This document shows, in pieces, positions 1 through 8,896 of a stretch of 32,088 bases of DNA. Position numbers and translations under genes: made by a program. This stretch comes from an uncultured Rhodospirillales bacterium. Its GTDB lineage: Bacteria > Pseudomonadota > Alphaproteobacteria > Acetobacterales > Acetobacteraceae. Where the stretch lies: positions 1-32,088 of the forward strand of contig CAIYSR010000173.1 in assembly GCA_903928895.1 (NCBI GenBank), in the 5' to 3' direction. Numbering within the stretch: position 1 is the first letter of the stretch; each line of letters opens with the position of its first letter. The notes below the pieces were generated by a model that worked only from the letters and a program-made list of their open reading frames with translations, was not told the origin of the DNA and searched no databases.

Positions 1-584
1 CGCCAGGGCCGGCGCGGCGCGGGAAGGGCGGTCATCCCGTCGGGCTGGAGCACGAAGGCCTCGACCGGGCGGGCGATGTTTTTCAGTTCGAGCGGGCCGA
101 GCGGCACGAAGGACAGGCCGAGGCGGCCGCCGACATGGTCGCGCACGGCGGCGGAGACGCAGACGCCGCCGGGCGGGCAGGCCGATTGGAGGCGGGCGGC
201 GACGTTGATGCCATTGCCGTGGATGTCGCCGCCGGCGGCGATGACGTCGCCGATATTGACGCCGATGCGGAACCGGATGCGGCGGTCCTCGGGCACGGCG
301 CCGTCGAAATCCGGCATGCGGCTCTGCACCTCGGCCGCCCAGCGCAGGGCGGCCGTGGCGGAGCCGAAGGTGACCAGCAATGCGTCGCCGGCGGTGTTGG
401 CGAGCCGTCCACCATGGCGGGCGATTTCAGGGTCGATCAGCGCCTCGCGCAGCCGGTGCAGGCGGGTGACGGTATCGGCGTCGTCAAGCCCGATCAGGCG
501 GCTGTAGCCGACCACATCGGCGTGCGCGACGGCAATCAACTGCCGCTCCGCCTCCGCGCCGCCGAGCCTGACCACCTGCGACAC
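1..584 (-). CDS. Class III adenylate/guanylate cyclase domain protein (partial, C-terminal end outside window)
   Basis: Makes a cyclic nucleotide from NTP if active. The reading frame runs from GTG at 584 off the left edge of the window, giving about 194 residues. The start is chosen because an in-frame TGA lies only seven codons upstream; a second GTG at 575 is possible. Visible class III features are the first metal Asp in HADVVGYSRL (D23), the second in TAGDALL (D67), the GDIHG segment and the NVAARL block carrying the catalytic Asn and Arg. The segment ends in LKNIARPVEAFVLQP, where such proteins often continue into a TPR or other sensor domain. Oddity: the position that normally holds the purine-selecting Lys, four residues before the second metal Asp, is Asn (N63). 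No signal peptide is seen, so it is probably cytoplasmic. Confidence 0.85.
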   Translation of the reverse strand, partial: MSQVVRLGGAEAERQLIAVAHADVVGYSRLIGLDDADTVTRLHRLREALIDPEIARHGGRLANTAGDALLVTFGSATAALRWAAEVQSRMPDFDGAVPEDRRIRFRIGVNIGDVIAAGGDIHGNGINVAARLQSACPPGGVCVSAAVRDHVGGRLGLSFVPLGPLELKNIARPVEAFVLQPDGMTALPAPRRPW

Positions 585-667
585 CTGTTGCCCCCGCTCT
601 TGCCGACGTCACATTATGAGCACAGGCGCCGCGTTCGCCGTACAACTTGTTGCGAGAGGCCCGCGAT

Positions 668-1576
668 TCAGGCCGCGAAGGCCTCGAAGATTTCGCGCAC
701 CGCGGCGCGGTGGTCGCCGGTGGCGGAGGAGGGCACCAGGATCGGGGTGTGCACGCCGGCGGCGCGCCAGGCTTCCACGCCGTCGCGGACCTGGGTGGCG
801 GTGCCGGAGAGGGTGACGTCGTCGAGCCAGCGGTCATGCAGCAGTTTGGGGATTTCGTCCTGGCGGCCGGCTTCGATGGCGGCTTCGATGGCGGTCATTT
901 CCTCCTCGTAGCCGGCCTCTTTCCAGTAGTTGCGGTAGTTCGGCAGGTTGGCGTAGCCCTGCAAGGTGCGGCGGTGGACGGCGCGGGCGGCGGCGAGCTC
1001 CTCGGTGATGCAGGTGGGCACCATGTTGCCGATGAAGAAGCCGCCGGAGCGATGCGATTCCGGCAGGACCGAGAGTGAATCCGGAGTGTGGCGCAGGCTG
1101 GCGTTGGCGAAAATCAGGCCCTGGCCGAGTTCGCCGGCGAGCTGGATCATCTTCTTGCGCAGGGTGGCGACGAGGATCGGCGGGAGGTCGCCGAGTTTGT
1201 CATGGGCGCGGTATTTCTCGATGAAGGCACGGGTGTCGCCGAGCGGCTTGCCCGGGGTGACGCCCATACGGACATGGCTGGGGCCGTGGGCGATGCCGAT
1301 GCCGAGGCGAAAGCGGCCGCCGGAGATCTCGTGCATGAAGGCGGCGGCCTGGGCGAAATCCTCGTTGGTGCGCTGGTAGATCGGCGCGATCGCGGTGGCG
1401 AAGGGGATGGTTTTGGTGTTCCAGGCCAGGGCCTCGCAGAACGACATGTTGCCGAAGACGGAGGGGGTGTAGATGCCGGCGAAACCGCGCGCCTCGGCCT
1501 CGACGGCGAGTTCGACGGTGGCGCGGCGCTTGCGCGGGCTGGCGATGATGCAGATGCCGGGGAGCGATGGCGCCAT
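668..1576 (-). CDS. LLM-class flavin-dependent oxidoreductase
   Basis: A 302-aa protein of the luciferase-like monooxygenase superfamily (F420/FMN-dependent TIM barrel). The N-terminus (PGICIIASPRKRRATVELAVEAE), the EARGFAGIYTPS segment, the FATAIAPIYQR strand and the HEISGGRFRLGIG motif are typical of the family. The start ATG at 1576 is preceded by GGAGA at normal spacing; a longer reading frame upstream has no such site. The substrate cannot be deduced. It stands alone: 83 bp separate it from the cyclase gene downstream, and the intergenic repeats separate it from shc upstream. It is probably a cytoplasmic reductase or monooxygenase of unknown role. Confidence 0.85.
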   Translation of the reverse strand: MAPSLPGICIIASPRKRRATVELAVEAEARGFAGIYTPSVFGNMSFCEALAWNTKTIPFATAIAPIYQRTNEDFAQAAAFMHEISGGRFRLGIGIAHGPSHVRMGVTPGKPLGDTRAFIEKYRAHDKLGDLPPILVATLRKKMIQLAGELGQGLIFANASLRHTPDSLSVLPESHRSGGFFIGNMVPTCITEELAAARAVHRRTLQGYANLPNYRNYWKEAGYEEEMTAIEAAIEAGRQDEIPKLLHDRWLDDVTLSGTATQVRDGVEAWRAAGVHTPILVPSSATGDHRAAVREIFEAFAA

Positions 1577-1786
1577 GGGACGAAATCTCCTGTTTGGGGC
1601 GAAGTTGGCCATTCCGCGGCGGCCTCGCCAGACATGAGGTGATACCGCAGGTCCCGCAATGGAAGGGCTCGCCTCCCGGTTCTAGAGCTTCAGCGGACCT
1701 GATAGGCGGACGGATGAAGCTCTAGCCGTTTGTTTTGTCGCGTGATTCACGTTTTTCGACCGGTCGGCCTCAAACGATCACGCTCG
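1577..1786. other. Non-coding interval between the oxidoreductase gene and the shc 3' repeat
   Basis: With the adjoining repeat (1787-1891) this forms a 311-bp gap without a gene. It holds the oxidoreductase leader (1577-1680), the hairpin at 1682-1725, and a T-rich segment with the 11-base odd palindrome CGTGATTCACG at 1741-1751 followed by GATCACG at about 1777-1783. Together these look like a composite intergenic palindromic element. No open frame with a ribosome binding site was seen. A promoter for the oxidoreductase gene should lie here, but no convincing -35/-10 pair could be assigned. Confidence 0.55.
1682..1725. repeat. Long perfect inverted repeat (hairpin)
   Basis: CTAGAGCTTCA at 1682-1692 is exactly complementary to TGAAGCTCTAG at 1715-1725, with a 22-nt loop. 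There is no adjacent T-run on either strand, so a classical Rho-independent terminator is not indicated. It lies downstream of the hopanoid operon and upstream of the oxidoreductase gene, where a transcript-end or processing role is possible. Confidence 0.7.
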
Positions 1787-1891
1787 AAGCAGGCTTTCGC
1801 AGGACGGACCACGGATGCATTTGCAAACATTGTGCAGGCGAAAGCCAGCTTAGCATTCAGCAAGAGCGCAAACCTGAGAGGGCTTGCTTAG
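1787..1891 (-). repeat. 105-bp dispersed palindromic repeat, copy 1 (3' end of shc)
   Basis: This segment matches 24762-24866 at 98 of 105 positions with no gap. It contains two adjacent stem-loops. The larger has arms AAGCAGGCTTTCGC and GCGAAAGCCAGCTT (one mismatch) around a loop holding the palindrome TTTGCAAA (minus strand). The smaller has arms GCAAACC and GGCTTGC around TGAGAG, with one position changed relative to copy 2. On the minus strand it begins with CTAAGC, and that TAA is the stop codon of shc. It resembles REP/BIME-type or MITE-like elements; it encodes nothing itself. Confidence 0.85.
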
Positions 1892-3801
1892 AACCCCCAG
1901 GCCACGCGGGTCGTGTTGCCGCGGGTCAGGTTGCGATAGCGGGCCATCGCCATCAGCGGGAAGAACAATTTGTAGCCGTGGTAGCGCAGGTAGAACACGC
2001 GCGGGAAGCCGACGGCGGTGTAGGGGGCTTCGTCCCATTCGCCGTCGGGTTTCTGGGTGGCGGCGAGCCAGGCGATGCCGCGGGCGGTGGCTGGGTGGCT
2101 GGCCTGGCCGGCGGCCATCAGGCCGAGCACGGCCCAGGCGGTCTGGCTCGGGTTGCTCCGGTGGTACTGGCCGGGGGCGGATTTGGCGTAGGTTTCGTTG
2201 TCCTCGCCCCAGCCGCCGTCCTCGCGCTGGGTGGTGGCGAGGAAGTCCGTCGCGCGGCGGATCGCGGGGTCGTCGTGCGGCAGGCCGGCGGCGTTGAGGG
2301 CGCAGAGCACGGACCAGGTGCCGTAGATGTAGTTGGTGCCCCAGCGGCCGAACCAGGAGCCGTCCGGTTCCTGTTCGCGCCGGAGCCAGGCCAGGGCGCG
2401 GGCGATCACGGGTTCGTCGGCGGTGTGGCCGATCTGGGTGAGGAAGCTGACGCAGCGGGCGGTGACATCGGCGGTCGAGGGATCGAGCAGGGCGCCGTGG
2501 TCGGCGAAGGGGATGTGGTTGAGATACATGTGGTTGTTGTCGGCATCGAAGGCGCCCCAGCCGCCATCCCGGCACTGCATGGCGATGATCCAGGCTTCGG
2601 CGCGGGCGATGGCGTCGGCGTGGGCGGGGTCGCCTTCGCGGTGCAGCAGCATGGCGACGACGGCGGTGTCGTCGACGTCGGGGTAGTGCGGGTTCTCGTA
2701 CTGGAAGGCCCAGCCGCCGGGGATGGCGTCGGGGCGGTTCTGCTTCCAGTCGCCGACGACGTCGAGGATCTGCTTGGCCCGCAGCCAGCGGTTGGCGGCG
2801 GCGATTTCGGGGCGGGCCGGGCTGTCGGCCTCGGCCACCGCATGGCCGGCGAGGCCGGTGTCCCAGACCGGCGAGAGGCAGGGCTGGCAGTAGGCTCGAT
2901 CCTCCTCGACCACCAGGAGCTTCTCCACCGCCCGCCAGGCGATGGCGGCGTCGGGGTGGTCGGAGGGGTAGCCCAGGGTGTCGAACATCATCACGGTGTT
3001 GGCCATGGCCGGGTAGATGGCGCCGAGGCCGTCCTCGCCGTTGAGGCGTTCGGTGACGAAGGCGACGCACCAGGCGATGGCGCGTCGGCGGATTGCGGTG
3101 GGGAAGAAGGGTTCGGCCGCGCGCAGGACGCCGTCGAGCTGTTTGAACACGCGGCCCCAGGCGGAGCGGTAGGGGCCGCGGATCCAGTCGGTGACCTGTT
3201 CGGGGGGCGTGGTGAAGAGTTCGCGGACATGGATGTCGCGCGGGTTGCGGGCCTTCGGCTTGAGCGCCATCAACACCAGCAGCGGGGTGATCACGGTGCG
3301 CGACCAGTACGAGACCTTGTCGAGATGGAAGGGGAACCACTTGGGCAGCAGCACCAGCTCGACCGGCATGACCGGCACCGCGGCCCAGGGCACCTCGCCG
3401 TAGAGGGCGAGCTGGCAGCGGGTGAAGACATTGGTGCGGGCGGCGCCGCCGGCGGCGAGGATGGCGGCGCGGGCGCGGGCCATGTGCGGCGCGTCGGGGC
3501 TGTCGCCGATCATCTTGAGGGCGAAATAGGCTTTGACGGAGGCGGAGAGGTCGAAGGCGCCGTCGTGGAACAATGGCCAGCCGCCGTGCTCGCCCTGGAT
3601 GGCGCGCAGGTAGGTGGCGATCTTGCGTTCGATGCCGGGGTCGGGCAGGGCCAGGAAATGGCGCAGCAGGATGTATTCGGCGGGAATGGTGGCGTCGGCC
3701 TCGAGCTCGAAGACCCAGTGGCCGTCGGGCTTCTGGCGGTGCAGCAGGGCGGCGCGGGCGTCGGCGATGTGACGGTCGAGCGCGGTCGGAACGGCGGTCA
3801 T
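1888..3801 (-). CDS. shc: Squalene-hopene cyclase
   Basis: Cyclises squalene to hopene/hopanol, the committed step of hopanoid synthesis, as a monotopic inner-membrane enzyme. The 637-aa length fits the family (about 630-680). The catalytic acid motif DxDD is present as D375-V-D-D378 within NPHYPDVDDTAVV, and several QW-type repeats are visible (DGGWGAFD, DGSWFGRWG, DGGWGED, DGEWDE). The start ATG at 3801 gives MTAVPTALDRH and lies 16 bp after the hpnE stop; it is the last gene of the operon. Its TAA stop codon falls on the first bases of the 105-bp repeat. The end RVAWGF shows that the C-terminus is essentially complete, although a few residues may have been altered if the repeat inserted there. 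Confidence 0.97.
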   Translation of the reverse strand: MTAVPTALDRHIADARAALLHRQKPDGHWVFELEADATIPAEYILLRHFLALPDPGIERKIATYLRAIQGEHGGWPLFHDGAFDLSASVKAYFALKMIGDSPDAPHMARARAAILAAGGAARTNVFTRCQLALYGEVPWAAVPVMPVELVLLPKWFPFHLDKVSYWSRTVITPLLVLMALKPKARNPRDIHVRELFTTPPEQVTDWIRGPYRSAWGRVFKQLDGVLRAAEPFFPTAIRRRAIAWCVAFVTERLNGEDGLGAIYPAMANTVMMFDTLGYPSDHPDAAIAWRAVEKLLVVEEDRAYCQPCLSPVWDTGLAGHAVAEADSPARPEIAAANRWLRAKQILDVVGDWKQNRPDAIPGGWAFQYENPHYPDVDDTAVVAMLLHREGDPAHADAIARAEAWIIAMQCRDGGWGAFDADNNHMYLNHIPFADHGALLDPSTADVTARCVSFLTQIGHTADEPVIARALAWLRREQEPDGSWFGRWGTNYIYGTWSVLCALNAAGLPHDDPAIRRATDFLATTQREDGGWGEDNETYAKSAPGQYHRSNPSQTAWAVLGLMAAGQASHPATARGIAWLAATQKPDGEWDEAPYTAVGFPRVFYLRYHGYKLFFPLMAMARYRNLTRGNTTRVAWGF

Positions 3802-3817
3802 GGCTGAGTCCGTGGGG

Positions 3818-5070
3818 TCAGGGGGCGTCGCGCAAAGCTTCGGCGGCGGCGCGGCCGGACCTGATGGCACCTTCGATGGTGCCGGGCAAGCCGGTCGCGG
3901 TCCAGTCGCCGGCGAGGAAAAGATTGGCGATCGGGGTGCGGGGGGCGGGGCGGCGGGCTTCCTGGGCGGCGGTGGCGGCGAAGGTGGCACGGCGTTCCTT
4001 GACCACGCGGAATTTGGGCATCGGCGCCGGCAGATCGAGGGCGACGCGCACCTCGGGCCAGATCGCCGCTGCGAGATCGTCGGCTGAGCGGTCGACCAGG
4101 CGGTTGGCGGCGCTGATGGTGACGGAGACGATGCCAGGCTTGATGAAGATCCACTCGGCGGTGCCGCCGATCAGCCCGAGGAAGCCGGCGGCGCCGATAT
4201 CGCCGTCGGGTTTCGCATCGACCTGGAAATGCAGGTTGACGATGGCCTCGAAGGCGTGCGGCACCGGGAGCCAGGGCAGCAGGCCGGCGGCCACCGGCGC
4301 CGTGACCGCCAGCACCACCGCCTCGTCGGGCGCGATCAGGACAGGGCCGTCGGAGGTGTCGAACCCGGCGACGCGGCCGTTGGCGCGGCTCAGGGCGGTC
4401 ACCCGGCAGCCGGTGCGCAGCGTGGCGCCGCGGGCGGTCAGCCAGGTCAGCGCCGGGTCGATGAAGGTCTCGGACAGGCCGAGCTTGGGGTAGAGCGGTA
4501 TGCAGGCGCGCCCGCCCTTCATCAGGGTTTCCCTGACCACGGTGTCGAGCAGCCGGGCAAGGGCAGCATCGGGCGGGGTGTTGAGGGCGGCGACGGCGAG
4601 GGGTTCGAGCAGGCGGCGGTAGAGCTCGCTGCGGCGGTCGAGGGTGCCGCTCACGGTGGCATCGGCCGCGGCGCCGCGCAGGTTCAGCAGCTGGGCGTAT
4701 TCCATCAACCCGGTGCCGGGCACGCGGGTCTGGCGGCGGAACACCCACCACGGGATCGGGCCGGGGTCGGGGGCGACGGTCCAGCGTTCGCCGGTGGCGA
4801 TGTCGAGGAAGGGGAATATCGCCTCGGACGGGCCGCCGAGCAGGTCGCGGGCGCCGATGAGCGCCAGGTAGGCCATGGTCGCGGTGTTGCCGGACAAGAC
4901 GAGGTGGTTGCCATTGTCGATGCGGCAGCCCAGCGCCTTGTCGAAATAGGAGCGGCAGCGTCCGCCGGCGGCGGGGCCGGCCTCATGCAGGGTGACGCGA
5001 TGGCCGGCCTGGGTCAGCGCGATGGCGGCGGACAGGCCGGCCAGGCCGGCGCCGATGATGTGGACGTGGT

Positions 5071-5074
<4 letters not shown>
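3818..5074 (-). CDS. hpnE: Hydroxysqualene dehydroxylase
   Basis: FAD-dependent amine-oxidase-like enzyme that reduces hydroxysqualene to squalene, the last of the three HpnCDE steps. The protein has 418 aa. The N-terminal Rossmann FAD motif (HIIGAGLAGLSAAIAL, followed by an acidic residue and GGRCRS) is clear, and the C-terminal FAD segment FLAGDWTATGLPGTIEGA is typical. The start ATG at 5074 overlaps the hpnD stop by 4 bases (ATGA), implying translational coupling. The end is 16 bp before shc. The order D-E-shc supports hpnE over a phytoene-desaturase-type carotenoid enzyme, which has similar FAD motifs. Confidence 0.95.
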
Positions 5075-5915
<841 letters not shown>

Positions 5916-5919
<4 letters not shown>

Positions 5920-6743
5920 AGGTGCCTCAGGGCGCCGAGCAGGGCGGCGGCGATGTCGGGTTTGCGGAGTTTCACCCGTCCGGCCAGCGGGTCCTCGCCC
6001 GCGAGCCGGGCGGCGAGACGGCGGGCAAGGCCGGTGATGACGGCGCATTCCAGGCGCAGCCGACGGTCGCGCACGCGGCGCGGCAGGGCGGCGGCCTCGG
6101 CATTGAGCGCGGCGCAGCGGGCGAGCAGGTCCAGGTGGACGCGGCGCAGGCCGGGGGAGAGTTCGTGCTTGTGGAGGTCGAGCACCGAGGTGCCATGGGC
6201 CGCCATCAGGTCCCCGGGGACGTAGCAGCGATCGAGCTCCTGGAGGTCCTTGGCGCCGTCCTGGAGGTGGTTGAGGACTTGGAGCACGGTGCACAGCGCA
6301 TCCGACGGGCCCCAGGTGTCGCGGCTTTCGCCGTGCAGATCGAGCATGTAGCGGCCGACCGGCATGGCGGAATAGCGGCAGTAGTCGACCAGGGCGTCCC
6401 AGCTGGCGGTGCGGGTGGTGGTGGCGTCGCGGCGGAAGGCGATCAGCAGGTCGGTGGCGTGGACCGCGGTGACGCCGGTTTGCGCGAGGCTGGCGCGCAG
6501 GCGGGTGGCGCTGGGGGAGCCGTCCTCGCGCCGGCCGAGGAGCACGGCCTCCATGATGTCGAGCCGGGCGATCTTGTCGTCCGCCGGCAGGATGTCGCTG
6601 TCGGCGATGTCGTCGGCGTTGCGGGCGAAGGCGTAGTAGGCATGGACATGCGGGCGCAGGCGCCGGGCGATGAGGGCGGAGCCGACCGGGAAGTTCTCGT
6701 CGCCGCGATCCTTGCCCGACCAGGTTTCGACCGAGCCGTTCAC
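5916..6743 (-). CDS. hpnC: Hydroxysqualene synthase
   Basis: Converts presqualene diphosphate to hydroxysqualene. It has 275 aa and belongs to the squalene/phytoene synthase superfamily, with Asp-rich motifs FARNADDIADSD and NHLQDGAKDLQE. The N-terminus (GKDRGDENFPVGS) is the characteristic HpnC start. The ATG at 6743 overlaps the hpnB stop by 4 bases and the end overlaps hpnD by 4 bases. HpnC and HpnD are paralogues; the gene order and the ENFPVG motif distinguish them. Confidence 0.96.
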
Positions 6744-7846
6744 GCGGCACGCCCGGGGTAGGCGCGGTTCTTCCAGACCACGCCGCGGCCGCGATGGTGG
6801 TCGATGGCGGCGCCGATGGTGGCGGCGAGATAGAACAGGGCGATCAGGGGCAAGGCGAGGGTCCAGAAATACGACAGGCGGTAGCGGGCGAGGGCGGGCA
6901 GGAAGGTCCAGCTCATCAGGAACCAGGCGCCGTTGAGGCGGTAGGGGTCGAGCGCGAGGGCGACCGGCGGCATGAAGAACAGGAACAGCATGCCGAGCAC
7001 GCAGAAGGCCAGGCGCAACGGCGAATGGCTGAGCTGGACATAGGCGGAGCGGGCGATCATCCGCCAGATGTCGGCGGCCTCGGGATAGGGCCGGATCGAG
7101 CGCGCCGCGGTGGTGTGGCCGAGCCAGATCGGCGCGTGCGGCTTGACCGCCTTGGCCAGGGCGACGTCGTCGATCAGGGCGCCCTTGATCGCGGCGATGC
7201 CGCCGATGGCCGCGAGCGTTTCGCCGCGGATCAGGATGGTGCCGCCGGCGGCGGCGGCAACCGGGCTGCGGGGGTCGTTCACCCGGGAGAAGGGGTAGAG
7301 CATGGCGAAGAAATAGACGAAGGCCGGGATCAGGGCGCGCTCGGCCGGGCTGGTGCAGTTCAGCGCCACCATTTCGCTGACCATGGCGGCGCCGGTGCTT
7401 TCCATGCCGGCGACCAGGGTGCTGACATGGGTGGTGTCGTGGACGATGTCGGCGTCGGTGAGCAGCAGCAGCTCGCCGGTGGCGGCGGCGACGCCCTGGT
7501 GCACTGCCCAGAGCTTGCCGGCCCAGCCCTCGGGGCGCGGCGCGCCGGGCAGGATTGTCAGCCGGCCCAGCGGGTCCGGCACGGCGCGGGCCAGGGCGGC
7601 GGTGGCGTCGGTGCTGTTGTCGTCAACCAGGATCACCCGCAGCTTCCCGGCATAGTCCTGCGCCAGGAGGGAGGCGATCACGGGGGCGATGGTGGCGGCT
7701 TCGTCGCGCGCGGGCACGACGATGGCGAGCGCGGGGGGGGCGTGCGGGGTGGCTTGCGGCAGGCTGGGGCCGCGCTGCCAGAAATGGCCGTGCAGCAGGA
7801 ACAGCCAGACCCAGGCCAGCAGGGCGGCGACGGCGAGGACGGTCAT
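6740..7846 (-). CDS. hpnB: Hopanoid-associated glycosyltransferase
   Basis: A 368-aa family 2 glycosyltransferase anchored in the inner membrane. An N-terminal membrane segment (VLAVAALLAWVWLFLLHG) precedes the GT2 domain with IVVPARDEAATI, VDDNSTDAT and the metal-binding LTDADI motif. Two or three C-terminal membrane segments follow (AFCVLGMLFLFFMPPVALAL and WTLALPLIALFYLAATIG). It is assigned by synteny to the hopanoid glycosyltransferases; its precise sugar donor and acceptor are not established by sequence. The start ATG at 7846 overlaps the hpnA stop by 4 bases, and the end overlaps hpnC by 4 bases. Confidence 0.94.
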   Translation of the reverse strand: MTVLAVAALLAWVWLFLLHGHFWQRGPSLPQATPHAPPALAIVVPARDEAATIAPVIASLLAQDYAGKLRVILVDDNSTDATAALARAVPDPLGRLTILPGAPRPEGWAGKLWAVHQGVAAATGELLLLTDADIVHDTTHVSTLVAGMESTGAAMVSEMVALNCTSPAERALIPAFVYFFAMLYPFSRVNDPRSPVAAAAGGTILIRGETLAAIGGIAAIKGALIDDVALAKAVKPHAPIWLGHTTAARSIRPYPEAADIWRMIARSAYVQLSHSPLRLAFCVLGMLFLFFMPPVALALDPYRLNGAWFLMSWTFLPALARYRLSYFWTLALPLIALFYLAATIGAAIDHHRGRGVVWKNRAYPGRAA

Positions 7847-8838
7847 GCCGCGCTCCGGTTGGCGCGGAACCAGGCGACGGCATCCTCCACCGCCGCGCGG
7901 GCGGGGCGGGCGTGGAAGCCGAGTTCGGCGATGGCCTTGGCCGAGGAGAAGAACATCTTCTTGCGGGCCATGCGCAGATGGTCGCGCGTCACCAGCGGTT
8001 CGATCCCGGTGAGGTGGGCCAGCCCCTCGCAGGCCAGGGCCACCGGCCAGAGCGCGGGGATCGGCAGACGGATGCGCGGCGGCGACCGGCCGGCGACCTC
8101 GGCGACGAGGGCGAGCAGGGCGCCGAGGCCGAGATTTTCGCCGCCCATGATGTAGCTTTCGCCGATCCGGCCGCGCTCCAGCGCGAGGGCGTGGCCCTCG
8201 GCGACGTCATCGACATGGACGACGCACAGGCCGGTGTCGATATAGGCCGGCATGCGCCCGGCGGCGGCGTCGGCGATCATGCGCCCGGTGGGCGTGGGCT
8301 TGATGTCGCGCGGGCCGATCGGGGCGGCGGGATTGACGATGACCGCCGGCAGCCCCTCCTCGTGCACGAGGCGGCGGACGGCGCTCTCGGCCTCGTATTT
8401 GGAACGCTTGTAGATGCCGGCGATGGCGGCGACGTTGACCGGGGTGGTCTCGTCGGCCGGCTCGTCGGTGCCGGTGAGGCCGAGGGCGGCGACCGAGCTG
8501 CAATAGACCGCGCGCTCGACCCCGGCGGCGATGGCGGCGCGCATCAGGGCGACGGTGCCGGCGACATTGGCACGCAGCATGGTCTCGGGGTCCGGCACCC
8601 AGATGCGGTAGTCGGCCGCGACATGGACGAGGTGGCGGCATCCCTGCACGGCGGCGGCGAGGGAGGCGGGGTCGTTGAGGTCGCCCTCGGCCAGTTCGGC
8701 GTCGAGGCCGGCCAGATTGCCCCGATTGCTGCCGCGCCGGACCAACAGGCGCAGGCGATGGCCGCGCGCCGCGAGCGTGCGGGCGACGGCCGAGCCGACG
8801 AAGCCGGTCGCGCCGGTGAGGAGGGTGAGGTCGGCCAT
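7843..8838 (-). CDS. hpnA: Hopanoid-associated sugar epimerase
   Basis: A 331-aa extended short-chain dehydrogenase/reductase of the NAD-dependent epimerase type and probably the first gene of the hopanoid operon. The dinucleotide motif GATGFVGSAVARTLAARG is at the N-terminus. The catalytic triad is visible as SSVAALG (Ser) and the Y-x-x-x-K in YKRSKYEAE. HpnA proteins are hopanoid-associated and thought to modify the sugar-like side chain, but the reaction is uncertain. The start ATG at 8838 gives MADLTLLTGATG, the usual beginning. 58 bp separate it from the phosphodiesterase gene upstream, so the two could be co-transcribed. Confidence 0.95.
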   Translation of the reverse strand: MADLTLLTGATGFVGSAVARTLAARGHRLRLLVRRGSNRGNLAGLDAELAEGDLNDPASLAAAVQGCRHLVHVAADYRIWVPDPETMLRANVAGTVALMRAAIAAGVERAVYCSSVAALGLTGTDEPADETTPVNVAAIAGIYKRSKYEAESAVRRLVHEEGLPAVIVNPAAPIGPRDIKPTPTGRMIADAAAGRMPAYIDTGLCVVHVDDVAEGHALALERGRIGESYIMGGENLGLGALLALVAEVAGRSPPRIRLPIPALWPVALACEGLAHLTGIEPLVTRDHLRMARKKMFFSSAKAIAELGFHARPARAAVEDAVAWFRANRSAA

Positions 8839-8896
8839 GGCTCCGTGTATGCGCGCGGGCGCGGGAAAGGCAAGATCGATACGCGGCGCGGGCCGG

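Noticed and set aside
1787-1891. Insertion sequence
   Set aside because: Only 105 bp long with no transposase gene, and no clear target-site duplication around either copy.
1735-3807. 690-codon open frame on the plus strand
   Set aside because: It is antisense to shc, which has all family motifs. The translation is a low-complexity Gly/Val/Ala/Asp-rich product, as expected for a shadow frame in GC-rich DNA.
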